A DNA stretch of 64,000 nucleotides from Scylla paramamosain. Taxonomy: Eukaryota > Arthropoda > Malacostraca > Decapoda > Portunidae. Under the pieces are notes generated by a model. That model saw only the letters and a program-made list of their open reading frames with translations. It made no database searches and was not told the DNA's origin. A program made the translations under genes and the position numbers. This document shows, one piece after another, positions 41,901 to 51,169 of the stretch. How positions within the stretch are numbered: the first letter of the stretch is position 1; each line of letters opens with the position of its first letter. The stretch lies in contig NC_087190.1 of the NCBI RefSeq assembly GCF_035594125.1, forward strand, positions 8,483,539 through 8,547,538, written 5' to 3'.

Positions 41901-42763
41901 TTAAAAAGTAAAAAAACACTCATTATACACGTTTCTCGTAATGTCCTTTTGTTTCCTAATATAGGGATCTTTACATCCTTTTTTGCATTTTTGTAGGTAA
42001 CAAGCTCAAAAACACTCAAAATATATCTCTTTGGTAATGTTATTCTATTAGCGTTTTTCAACGTAAAACACTGAAAAGACACGTTTTCAGTAATTTTCTT
42101 TTGGATTCACATATTGACTGACTTCCAAATTATTTATCGTTTTGGTGCCTAACATGCTGAAAAACACTGAAAAGACAGGTGTCTGGTAAAGTCGTTTAAT
42201 TTCTCTATATAAGTGGCTTTGCATGCACTTTAGGGTTTGGTACATAACAATCCGATAAAAAAGCTATAATTAACTTTTATGATAATGTTCTTTTTTCCAC
42301 ATAAATTCCCTGAATTTTGGCAGAATTTTGGCACCTCGGTACCTATGAAGATGAAAACCCCCCCAAAAAAAAAAATCACATTTTTTAATTTTTTTATTTA
42401 TTATTTTTTTTCTGAAGAGTGTTATTTGTGGGTTTAAGCTTTTTGGTACTGAATGAACTTAAAAATCACTCATAATACACATTTCTCGTAATGTTCTTTT
42501 GTTTCCCAAACATAAAGTTCTTTGCATGTATTTAAGCGTTTTTATAGATAACATGATAAAAAACACTCAAAATACATGTATTTGGTAATGTTATTCTGTT
42601 TCTCAATAAAATATATTTTGCATGCGTTTTAGCGTTTTGGTATGTAACTAGCTCAAAAACACTTAAAGGTAAGTTCTTGGTAAAATTTGTTTTTTTTCCA
42701 TGTAACGTGATTGCCCTGGCTTTTAGGGCTTTATTGCGTAACACGCTCACAAACACTGAAAAG
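26956..42763 (+). repeat. Satellite HOR array, forward block 5
   Basis: The longest uninterrupted forward stretch. Landmarks lie near 27750, 28644, 29656, 30740, 32180, 33266, 34350, 35431, 35983, 36997, 38055, 39153, 40163, 41250 and 42338. Most spacings are 1010-1100 bp. Exceptions mark rearranged units. The 1440 bp interval before 32180 repeats M4-M6 (back-jump near 31715) and skips M7 (near 31920). The 552 bp interval 35431-35983 lacks M3-M6 (M2 joins M7 near 35635). Deletions also occur near 28615 (M9/M10) and 39995 (M8/M9). A hairpin-bearing M6 variant recurs near 28342, 31359 and 38661. I see no gene or RNA gene in it. Confidence 0.92.
28342..28365. repeat. Short perfect hairpin in M6 variant
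   Basis: CTTGTGGTTC, loop TTGT, GAACCACAAG: a 10 bp perfect stem with a 4 nt loop, arising where the M6 phrase 'cttgtggttcttgtgaa' is extended by 'ccacaag'. Related copies lie at 7314-7337 (one mismatch), about 31359-31381 and about 38661-38685. The feature defines one subset of units. There is no evidence of transcription. Confidence 0.85.
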
Positions 42764-43246
42764 ACATGCAAAGCCTCCCATATGAGGAAATTAAACACCT
42801 TACCAGAAATCTGTCTTTTGAGTGTTTTTCAGCATGTTAGGCACCAAAACGATAAATAATAAGGAACTCACTCTATGTGGGAATCGAAATGAAAATTACT
42901 GAAAACGTGTCTTCTCAGTGTTTCACGTAGAAAAACGCTAAAACTGATACAAACCAACCAATATCAAGAAGTAGAAAAACATTACCAAAAATGTATATTT
43001 TGAGTGTTTTTAAGCTTATCTACAAAAAAAAAAAAAATGCAAAAAATTGATACAAAGCACTCTATATTGGGAAAGAAAGGGACATTGCGAGAAAAGTGTA
43101 TAATGAATGTTTTATAGTTCAAAAAAACCACAAGGCAAAAAACTCAAAATCTCGTGTATATGGAGAAGTTTCCTGTATACCAAAATGCTGAAACTGATGA
43201 ATAACACTCTTAATTGAGAAACAGAGCAACCTTACTAAATGCGTGT
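42764..43246 (-). repeat. Inverted HOR segment, complete copy
   Basis: About 483 bp of reverse-complement M10-to-M5 sequence with the shared left ('aaaagacatgcaaagcctc') and right ('atgcgtgtcaaaaacacta') junctions. It lies 0.8 kb upstream of the LTR element, and the matching copy at 51170-51654 lies 0.5 kb beyond the element. Confidence 0.92.
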
Positions 43247-44025
43247 CAAAAACACTAAAAGGCAAGTTCTTCGTAAAAGTTGTGATTGCTCTGCTTTTCA
43301 GTGCTTTATTGCCTAACACGCTCAAAAACAGTCAAAGACACTTTTCCGGTAATGTCATTTTTTTCCCACATAAAGCTAGTTTCGCATGGAATTTGGGGTT
43401 TTGGTAACTAAGAATGTAAAAAAAACACTCAAAATACACGCATTTAGTAAGGGTGTTCTGTATCTTGATTAAGAGTGTTATTCATGAGTTTCAGTATTTT
43501 GGTATCTTAGAAACTTCTCCATACAGTCGAGTGTTTGCGTTTTTTGCCTTGTGATTCTGGTGAAACTATAAAATACTCATTATACACGTTTCTCGTTATG
43601 TCCTTTTTTTTCTTATATAGAGTGGTTTGCATCCAATTTCGCGTTTTTTTTTTTATGTAACAAGCTAAAAAACAAAAAAATATACTTTTTTGGTAATGTT
43701 ATTCTATTTCTTCATATTGATTGGTTTGCATCCGTTTTAGCGTTTTTCTACGTAAATCTTTTAAAAGACACGTTTTCAGTAATTTTGTATTGGATTTCCA
43801 AATAGAGTGACTTTCATATTATTTATCGTTTTGGTGCCTAACATGCAAAAAAACACTCAAAAGACAGGTTTCTTGTAAAGTCGTTAAATTTTATCAGATA
43901 GGTGGCTTTGCATACACTTTATGGTTTGGAACAAAATTCCGAAAAAAAGGTAAAATTAACTTTTTCGATAATGTTTTTTCCACATAATATCCCTGAATTT
44001 TGGCAGAATTTTGGCATCTTGGTAC
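43247..44025 (+). repeat. Forward HOR flank of the LTR element
   Basis: Forward M3-to-M10 monomers, closest in wording to 26956-27750 (shared 'cgtaaatcttttaaaagac' M8 variant and 'ccgaaaaaaggtaaaatta' M10 variant). It stops inside the landmark ('cttggtac'), where the LTR begins with TGTTACGTG. Confidence 0.9.
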
Positions 44026-44654
44026 TGTTACGTGTGAGCATACACTGAACTCTAGGGGATGGACCATGAAGGGGTGTTGCTCACACTAACAATGGAAGGG
44101 TTAAAAGAAAAGAGAAAAGGAGACATTTTAACTGCTATTTAATATCTTAAAGTTAACCCTTAAATTAAGTAACAATACAAAATTGAAGATTATTTAAGTA
44201 AGTAAAAGTAAGTAACAAGGAGTGGCAATCTGAACTGGACTGAATAACTTAAAAGACTGGTTCAGTTAATAACTTAAGCCAAGTTAGTAAATGCATATAG
44301 ATACAAATTACAAAAAATAAACACCTTTACATATACATAATAGAAAATAAATATAAATGTGTTTGTGTGTGTGTGTGTGTGTTTATGTGTGTGTGTGTGT
44401 GGGTGTGTAACACTGGTGTAACTCTTACCACCGCTCTCGAGTGTATATGAGGCTCCCAGCGTATGCCAAGGCGACCTCAGAGCTGTAGCAACCCTTGGAG
44501 GAGACTGAAGCTCGATGGAACTCCACCCCTCGTTATCGGCTTGGTAGCCTGCTAGAGGTCACGTATCCAGTATGCCTCAAGCTATACACGTGGCAGCGCC
44601 ACGAGTTGAGAGGCAGGCACCTGGTTCCGTGGTAGAGTAGTCACGTGTGTGACA
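44026..44654 (-). repeat. 3' LTR
   Basis: 629 bp, with terminal TGTTACGTG on the plus strand and TGACA at the other end (TGT...ACA inverted ends). It matches the LTR at 50055-50661 except for two substitutions (T/G near 44193 and A/G near 44494) and 22 extra bases of TG-rich microsatellite. It directly follows the polypurine tract on the coding strand, and the pol stop codon lies within it (44643-44641). Confidence 0.96.
44358..44408. repeat. (TG)n microsatellite in 3' LTR
   Basis: A TG dinucleotide run interrupted by 'tta' and 'ggg'. The partner LTR has a shorter tract at about 50386-50416. This length change is the main difference between the two LTRs. Confidence 0.95.
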
Positions 44655-45354
44655 TTCCCCCCTTCTTAGGATGACGCAGAAGGAATGACTCTGCGTCATT
44701 AGAGAAGTGAGGTGGTTCCTGTCCCGTGAAGGTTGAATCCACCAGAACGTGTGTAGTCTGGGGCCCGGTAGATGGTTCTTCTGGCAGTGCTCGGCCCTCG
44801 GCTGCCTCCATCGACCGGTTCACAAGGCACGACTGCATCCCCGGCAACAGGATCCTAGGGTCCTCAGGGTCGCGATGGGTAGTGATGCGAGGTGTAGTGG
44901 GAAGGCGAGACAAAGTGTCAGCAAGGCAGTTGTCCAGTCCCTTAATATGGTGCATTTCAATGTGGTAAGGCTGGAGCTGTAGAGACCACCGTAGCAGACG
45001 TTGGTTAGTGAAGCGGTTCCTGTTGAGAAAAGTCAAAGGGTTGTGGTCAGTGTAGATTTGGAGTGGCTGGGTGTTGGACTGAAGATAGTACTCAAACTTC
45101 TTGATGGCAGAGATAATGGCTAAAAGTTCTTTCTCGATAGTGCTGTAATTCTTCTGATGGATGTTGAACTTCTCGGAGTGGTAGGCGACTGGGTGAAAGA
45201 TTCCGTCAGATTCTTGCAGGAGGGCGGCACCCGAAGCGTGATCACTGGCGTCAGTATGTATGATGAAGGGTTTACTGAAGTCGGCCGCACGCAAAACCGG
45301 TTCCCGAGCAAGCAAGTTCTTAAGTTGATTGAAGGCATGTTGGCAGGCAGGGGT
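44641..45354 (-). pseudogene. pol: RNase H domain and C-terminal tail
   Basis: This segment stays in the same frame as the RT segment and is separated from it only by a TGA at 45357-45355. RNase H removes the RNA strand of the RNA/DNA hybrid during reverse transcription. Numbering from the codon at 45315, the catalytic-type acidic residues lie in IIHTDASD (Asp22), YSTIEKELLA (Glu61/63), IYTDHNPL (Asp90) and NCLADTLSR (Asp133). The text RLLRWSLQLQPYHIEMHHIKG is typical of Ty3/Gypsy RNase H. An 87-residue Pro/Ser/Thr-rich tail without recognisable domain or membrane segment follows. The frame runs through the polypurine tract and stops 14 bases inside the LTR. Plus-strand open frames here (44726-44968, 45157-45384) are antisense shadows. 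Confidence 0.9.
44655..44667 (-). promoter_or_regulatory. Polypurine tract for plus-strand priming
   Basis: On the coding strand AAGAAGGGGGGAA lies immediately before the 3' LTR, the expected site for second-strand DNA priming in LTR elements. It also encodes the last residues of the pol frame (KKGG). Confidence 0.88.
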
Positions 45355-46884
45355 TCATTCGTACGCCACATTCCCACTAGTTAGTCTAGTAAGTGGCCCA
45401 GCTGCGTCTGCGAAGTTTGGACAGAAACGCCGGTAGAACCCCGCCATGCCCAGGAAGCGGCGGAGCTCGCGTCGAGTAGTGGGAGTTGGGTACTTCAGTA
45501 CTGCGTCGACGTTAGCGGTCTTGGGCCGGACGGAGCCTTGTCCAATCTGATGTCCTAGGTAGGAGACGGTGGCAGCTCCGAACGTAGACTTCGCCAGCTT
45601 CACGGTGAGGTTCGCTTCCTGCAGACGGCTGAGCACATTCTGGATCTGGTACAGGTGGTCATCCCAGTCATGTGAAAAAATAAGAATATCATCTAAGTAA
45701 ACCAGCACTCCTTTTAATCCCTGCATTACCTTGTTCATTGCCCTCTGGAAAGTAGCGGGGCAATTCCTCATGCCAAATGGGGCTACTACATACTGGAAAA
45801 GTCCAAAAGGGGTGATGAAGGCAGAGACTATCTGAGCTCTTTCAGTAAGGGCTTTTTGATAATACCCTTTTAATAGGTCCAGCTTAGTAACAAATTTGGC
45901 TTGACCCACTTCATCTATCAGGTCGTCTACCCGAGGCAGAGGATAGGCGTCAGGAATGGTGACGGCGTTGACCCGTCGGTAATCCGTGCAGAATCGCAGT
46001 TGTCCGTCCTCCTTGGGTACTAGGAGGCAGGGTGATGCCCATGGGGAGCTGCTGGGTATAGCCAAGCCCTGCTCTAATAAGTACTGGACCTCCTTCTGCA
46101 TCTGTTCTCGTTTCCGGGGGTTGACTCTGTAGGGAGACTGCTTGATAGGGAAGGTCCCTGGAAGCACCTTCACATCATGGCGGAGGACATTACAGATTTT
46201 AGGATGGTCACCGAACGCGTCATACTCAGAGATCAATCTTGAGATATCCAGTGCTCGAGAGGATGAAAGATGACGGAGCTGATCATCTAAGTGTTCGATA
46301 ATGTAGGTGTTGTTTTGCGTGTCCTTGGGATGTATGGTGTTTGTGTCAATCTCAGTGGTAATACATTTATCATACATCAATGAACACACAGAGGCAGGTT
46401 TTAACTCTGAGTCAGCCTCCTGGGGTTCAATGGTACCACAGGAAGCTACTCTAGGGGTTGGTTGGGCGCCAGTCACAGGGGTTCTACATTTATACATTTT
46501 TAGGAGATTAACGTGTATTAACTGTGTTGCCTTTCGGCGGTCTGGAGTGTTTATTATGTAGTTGTTATCTCCTACCTTTTCCACTACCTCATAGGGACCA
46601 TGATACTTTACTTGTAATGGGTGTTTAGGTGTGGGTATGAATGCAAGGACTTGATCACCTCTATCAAATACTCTAACTCTGGCCTTCTGATCAAAGTGTT
46701 TCTTCATGGTGTTTTGAGATTTGTGTAAGTTGTTATCAGCAAAGGTGCGAACTTTAGTGAGTGTGGCTTTAAGGTTGTTCAAGTATTTAGTTACAGAGAC
46801 AAGTTTGTGGGTAGTGGAATCTAACAATTTGTCTTTAATAATCCTTAATGGTCCCCGCACTTTCCTACCGAACAGGAGCTCGAC
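45355..46884 (-). pseudogene. pol: integrase tail and reverse transcriptase
   Basis: The minus-strand frame enters meaningful sequence at VELLFGRKVRGPL (46884), the end of the integrase region. It continues through the integrase C-terminal tail (VRVFDRGDQVLAF, VKYHGPYEVVEKVGDNNYI). A linker of about 110 residues without recognised domain follows, then RT. RT blocks include PYRVNPRKREQMQKEV, SSPWASPCLLVPKEDGQ, FCTDYRRVNAVT, KLDLLKGYYQ (first catalytic Asp) and the YLDD box at 45699-45688. The thumb/connection region (LGHQIGQGSVRPK, RRELRRFLGMAGFYRRFCPNF) comes next. All expected RT motifs are present and uninterrupted, so this domain looks recently functional. The frame ends at a TGA (45357-45355) where the family normally has a Trp codon, cutting off RNase H. 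The integrase-to-RT order is reversed relative to standard Ty3/Gypsy. Confidence 0.93.
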
Positions 46885-49096
46885 CTGTACTCTCGTTAGG
46901 TGCTTCCCTGATGGCAAAAAGCATGTAGGGGAGTGCGTCATCCCATTCGCTCTCCTGCTCTTGACAGAATTTGCGTAGAAGTCCTTTCAGTGTCTGATGA
47001 AATCTTTCTAGAGCGCCCTGTGACTGCGGGTGATAGGCAGAAGACAAGGTTTGTGCGATACCAAGCTCTTTTAACACCTCTGTGAAGAGAACGCTAGTGA
47101 AATTAGTTCCTCGGTCACTCTGAATGGTTTGAGGAGTCCCGAAGGTAGTAAAGAAGTGGTTTAGCTTGGACACAATAGAGTTGGTGTTGATTTTACGCAT
47201 CGGAAAGGCTTCGGGATACCTAGTTGTTGGGTCAAGAATTGTTAGGATATATTCATTACCTTTCTTGGTTTTTGGAAGAGGCCCCACAATGTCAATTATT
47301 ATTTTATGAAATGGTTCTGAGGGAACAGCAATAGGTTGGAGAGGGTAGGGTGGGATAGTTACGTTAGGTTTACCCGCTATCTGGCAGAGATGACAAGTAC
47401 TGACATAATTCTTCACATCCTCCCTTAATCCTGGCCAGTAAAATTCAGCGAGGATCTTCTCACATGTCTTCTTGATGCTCAAGTGACCAGCAAAACTTTC
47501 ATGAGCGATCTCTAGTATGGAATGTCTGAGTATGGTAGGCACAACCACATGGTGGGCTTCTGCCCAAGCAGCATCATCTGGGACCTTAGAGGGCCGGAAC
47601 ACTCTCATGAGAACTCCATCCTGTTTGTAAAAGGCAGGGTAATGAGTAATTTGATCTGGAGGGATAACCTTGTCATGAAATTGAGTCAAAGTAGTGTCTT
47701 CCTGTTGAGCCTCAGTGAGAAGTTTTTCAGAAAATATTTGATTGAGTTCAAGTGGGGATGGGCTCTTCTTTGGAAGTGAGAAAGACTGATCAGATTTCCT
47801 TGCTTGTGCACGAGTAGTGACACAAACAGGGAATAAGCCTGGTTGTTGCTCTTCTAACTGTACAGTGGGGTTATCCATCAGCATTGTGTCACTAATTACC
47901 AAAGGGGGAGTCACCTTACTGCCAGCTAGGTCATTAGCGAGGAGTAGTTGAGCATTAGGGATGGGTAAGGCTGGTTCTTCACTAACTCCTATTATCACTT
48001 CACCTCTTACTAGTGGGCTATCAAGATGTACTTTAGCTAATGCAATGGGGAAGGGGTCATGGAAGTCTTTTAAATATACCTTTTCACCTGTGTAACACTG
48101 TTCAATACCAGGGACTGCTGACTTCAGCACTAGGGACTGAGCTGAACAGGTGTCTCTGACAATCTTAACTGGGTGATCCTTGTTATCAATGCTGATGGTG
48201 CCTACAGACCTGAAAGGCTCAAATAAGTCTTTAGGTACAGGGAAGGAGGGAAGAGCTTGTATGGAAGCAACTGGCTTGGCAGGATATGTTTGAGCTACCT
48301 TGCACTTGGGATTAGGACAGTTCTTTATGAGGTGCCCCGGCTGTTTACAAAAAGCACAAAATAGAGGTGGTCCAGTACTACTGCCGCTCATTTTACCAAC
48401 CCCTGAGTTACCTGAGTTTATCTTACCACTAGGAGTCTCGGTCAGCTTGTCTGAGGTTGCCTTGCGATTCACCAGGGAGAAAAGGTCCGCTAACTGAGCG
48501 GCTTTGAGAAGATCTGTTTCTTCTTTGTTGGTGATGTGTAACATTACTGAGTAAGGGAGCTTACGCATGAACTCTTCTAAGGCTAAGAGATTTACTAATT
48601 CGTCGTACGTGGTTATCGCGGCTGACTTAAGCCAACGCTTGAGAGCCCTCAGTTTCTCTGAGGCAAACTCTAGATAGGTTTGTTGCGGAGTTTTGAACAT
48701 TTTTCGAAAAGACTGACGGTATCCTTCTGTGGTAATGGAGTACGCCGCTAGGATGCCCTGTTTGACACAGTCGTAATCCGTGTTGTTTTCGAGGCCGTTC
48801 AAAATAGTTAAAGCCTTTTGGCTGAGTTTGGGTTTAAGAAGCCAAGGCCAGTCTTCTCGGGGCAGTTCAAAATGTACTGCTGTGTCCTCGAACTGTCCAA
48901 AGAAAGTTTCGGGGTCTTTGTCAGAGAACTGAGGAAGTAGTGAGAGATATTTTGTTAACTTTTGTTTGAGGTCAGCTGTGGTGGTTGATCGAGATTTTAA
49001 TTGTGCGAGTTGGGTCTCGTGGATTCTTTCTTTTTCTCTCTCCTCTCTTTCTTTTTCTCTCTCCTCTCTTTCTTTTTCCTCTTTTCTTTTACATAT
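46865..49096 (-). pseudogene. gag C-terminal part, protease and integrase core
   Basis: One long minus-strand frame. It opens in the purine-rich tract near 49096 and runs to TAG at 46867-46865. Numbering residues from the codon at 48802, a SCAN/capsid-like region (YRQSFRKMFKTPQQTYLEFA to about residue 90) precedes a CX2CX4HX4C zinc knuckle (149-162). An aspartic-protease site follows, reading DTCSAQ (217-222) where DTG is usual, a possibly inactivating Gly-to-Cys change. A spacer comes next, then the integrase zinc finger (H434, H440, C470, C473). The catalytic core has Asp504, Asp563 in SDRGTNF and Glu599 in GALER, 35 residues after Asp563. Integrase inserts the cDNA into the chromosome. The frame is lost right after NESTG, about 11 nt short of family spacing before the LLFGR motif. 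Confidence 0.92.
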
Positions 49097-49428
49097 GCCA
49101 GATCTCTTTCCGCTTTTTCTTTTTGAAAAGCTAGTTCTTCTCGCCTTAGTTCTCTCTCTTCTCTCTCTCTTTCTCTTGCTGCCATTAGTTTCAGCTTTTC
49201 GAGTTCGAGCATTAAACTGGCGTCGTGCTGTGAAGCAGCACTAGTGGCTTCACCTCCAAGGTGAACTAGGATTTGAGTTCGGAGTTCTTCCTTCCGAATG
49301 TCAGACGGATATGAGAGATCAAACTGTCGGGCTATGTACTTTAAATTATTCTTTGTCACTTTGGCAGTTTGTAGCTCCGCCACAGAAGGATTACTGCAAA
49401 ATGCGTCCAAGTTTAACTCATGCGACAT
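48997..49428 (-). pseudogene. gag N-terminal part
   Basis: A minus-strand frame starting most plausibly at the ATG at 49428 (MSHELNLDAF); an upstream in-frame ATG at 49458 is possible. It encodes an N-terminal region containing LKYIARQFDLSYPSDIRKEE, a SAP/structural-protein-like helical motif, then a strongly charged coiled-coil-like stretch rich in Glu, Arg and Lys. The frame runs into Lys/Arg/Glu repeats encoded by a purine tract and ends at TAA near 48997. The rest of gag (TADLKQKLTKYLSLLPQF onward) is in another frame. Gag forms the particle in which reverse transcription occurs. The frame change inside the low-complexity tract suggests slippage or an indel. Confidence 0.85.
49026..49081 (-). 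repeat. 21 bp tandem repeat in gag coiled-coil tract
   Basis: About 2.7 copies of a 21 bp pyrimidine (plus strand) unit beginning 'tctttctttttctctctcc'. A 21 bp unit is seven codons and so keeps frame when it expands. The frame break between gag N- and C-terminal parts lies in or just beside this tract. Confidence 0.85.
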
Positions 49429-50033
49429 GATTAATGAGCGTGAGGTCAATTGAACCAAATCAAGTGTGTCTGAGCCCTACACTGAAACCTGATCCAAGAC
49501 CTAGGTTCGCCACCACGAGTCGGAAAGACCCGCGTGAACGACAGGTTCGAAACCACGAGTCGGAGGGAAATGAGTTGACCCGCGTGCATCGACAGAGACT
49601 CGTTTTTGAGTCTAGTTGAGTCAAGGTTAGCAACGCCTTAACTGTGCTTCTGAAGAGGCAACGAATCGAAGAAGTGTAGCGATGATCACTGCCCCAAAAT
49701 GACTACCATAGAACTAACACTTAAGCACTTGTAATGGCTTGCCGTATTCGCTGCTTTCAAGCAAAGAGTGGAACGCAAGTTCCCAAGTTTTAAGGAGTCT
49801 CGGAGTTCGGGGTGAAGGTCACTACTAGGGGGAATCGAACCGACACTAAAGCAACACTGAGGAAATCAATTGTTAGGTTTTTAACGCTTTTATGACTAGA
49901 AGCCGGTACCTCGCGTACTTTTAAAGCGGAAAAACGCAAAAATTCACCAACAAAGAAATAAGCACAACTTCATATACACTCGAGAGCAGGAAAGGAACTA
50001 GTGTAGTTATATGTATGTGTAAACATGTGTAAT
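49429..50033 (-). other. Element leader between PBS and gag
   Basis: About 600 bp of untranslated leader. It contains a 22 bp near-identical direct repeat ('aggttcg..accacgagtcgga') at 49503-49524 and 49543-49564, 40 bp apart, with 'gacccgcgtg' after each. Packaging or translation signals are expected here in LTR elements, but I cannot identify one. The short plus-strand open frame at 49434-49619 has no support. Confidence 0.7.
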
Positions 50034-50052
50034 ATCCCGGACGGAACCCCCA
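50034..50052 (-). promoter_or_regulatory. Primer-binding site, tRNA-Pro-like
   Basis: On the coding strand TGGGGGTTCCGTCCGGGAT begins two bases after the 5' LTR end. It would pair with a tRNA 3' end in CCA. It resembles the classical tRNA-Pro primer site (TGGGGGCTCGTCCGGGAT) but differs by an altered, one-base-longer centre. The tRNA identity is therefore probable, not certain. Confidence 0.7.
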
Positions 50053-50054
50053 AT

Positions 50055-50661
50055 TGTTACGTGTGAGCATACACTGAACTCTAGGGGATGGACCATGAAG
50101 GGGTGTTGCTCACACTAACAATGGAAGGGTTAAAAGAAAAGAGAAAAGGAGACATTTTAACTGCTATTTAATATCTTAAAGTTAACCCTTAAATTAAGTA
50201 ACAATACAAAATTGAAGATTATTGAAGTAAGTAAAAGTAAGTAACAAGGAGTGGCAATCTGAACTGGACTGAATAACTTAAAAGACTGGTTCAGTTAATA
50301 ACTTAAGCCAAGTTAGTAAATGCATATAGATACAAATTACAAAAAATAAACACCTTTACATATACATAATAGAAAATAAATATAAATGTGTTTGTGTGTG
50401 TGTGTGTGGGTGTGTAACACTGGTGTAACTCTTACCACCGCTCTCGAGTGTATATGAGGCTCCCAGCGTATGCCAAGGCGACCTCAGAGCTGTAGCGACC
50501 CTTGGAGGAGACTGAAGCTCGATGGAACTCCACCCCTCGTTATCGGCTTGGTAGCCTGCTAGAGGTCACGTATCCAGTATGCCTCAAGCTATACACGTGG
50601 CAGCGCCACGAGTTGAGAGGCAGGCACCTGGTTCCGTGGTAGAGTAGTCACGTGTGTGACA
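50055..50661 (-). repeat. 5' LTR
   Basis: 607 bp, essentially identical to the LTR at 44026-44654 apart from two substitutions and a 22 bp shorter TG tract. As the 5' LTR on the minus strand it should carry the promoter for the element. An ATTAAA-type signal ('atttaat' on the plus strand) lies near 50166-50172. I cannot place the transcription start. Confidence 0.95.
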
Positions 50662-51169
50662 AAAGCTATAATTAACTTTCATGATAATGTTCTTTTTTCC
50701 ACATAAATTCCCTGAATTTTGGCAGAATTTTGGCAATTCGGTACCTAAGAAAATGGAAAAAAAAAAAAAAAAAAATTCTAATTTTTTATTTTTTTTTAAT
50801 TAATTATTTTTTTTCTAAAAAGTGTTATTTGTGGGTTTTAGCTTTTTGGTACAAAAGGAATTTAAAAAAAACACTCATTATACACGTTTCTCGTAATGTC
50901 CTTTTCTTTCCCAAACATAAGATTCTTTGCATGTATTTAAGCGTTTTTATAGATAACATGATCAAAAACACTCAGTATACATGTATTTGGTAATGTTATT
51001 CTGTTTCTCCATAAAATGTATTTTGTATGCGTTTTAGCGTTTTGGTATGTAAGGACCTCAAAAACTCTTAAAGGCAAGTTCTTGGTAAAATTTGGTTTTA
51101 TTCCCATGTAATGTGATTGCCCTGGCTTTTAGTGCTTTATTGCGTAACACGCTCAGAAACACTGAAAAG
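50662..51169 (+). repeat. Forward HOR flank beyond the LTR element
   Basis: Starts mid-M10 ('aaagctataattaac'), with the landmark at 50740 and then M1-M4. By wording it matches the start of the inversion-bearing super-unit near 25985 and 42265 ('catgataatgttctttttt'). About 84 bp of unit sequence is therefore present on both sides of the element in different variants. Confidence 0.9.

Larger units (their letters stand above)
44026..50661 (-). mobile_element. Gmr1-like Ty3/Gypsy LTR retrotransposon
   Basis: A 6.6 kb element on the minus strand with two near-identical LTRs, a primer-binding site, a polypurine tract and gag-pol coding sequence. On the coding strand the domain order is gag (zinc knuckle), protease, integrase, integrase tail, RT, RNase H. 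Having integrase before RT is the Ty1/Copia arrangement. Yet the RT (YLDD, FGLFQYVVAPFGMRNCPATF) and integrase (HHCC, DD35E, LLFGRKVRGPL tail) are Ty3/Gypsy-like. That combination defines the Gmr1-like group. No env-like protein follows RNase H. The copy carries a frameshift in gag, a frameshift after the integrase core and an in-frame stop before RNase H. The five bases left of the element (GGTAC) do not match the five to its right (AAAGC), so there is no target-site duplication. Confidence 0.93.

Noticed and set aside
42358..42364. C-run in an otherwise AT-rich spacer (also near 41164)
   Set aside because: Short homopolymer variation at the A-run of the spacer. No structure is associated with it.
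44641..44920. Possible env-like third gene after RNase H
   Set aside because: The tail of about 87 residues has no signal peptide, membrane segment or cysteine pattern, and runs straight into the LTR.
44726..45384. Plus-strand and alternate-frame open frames over pol (44726-44968, 44749-44982, 45120-45377, 45157-45384, 46307-46561, 46721-46978, 47522-47779)
   Set aside because: Shadows of the RNase H, RT and integrase frames.
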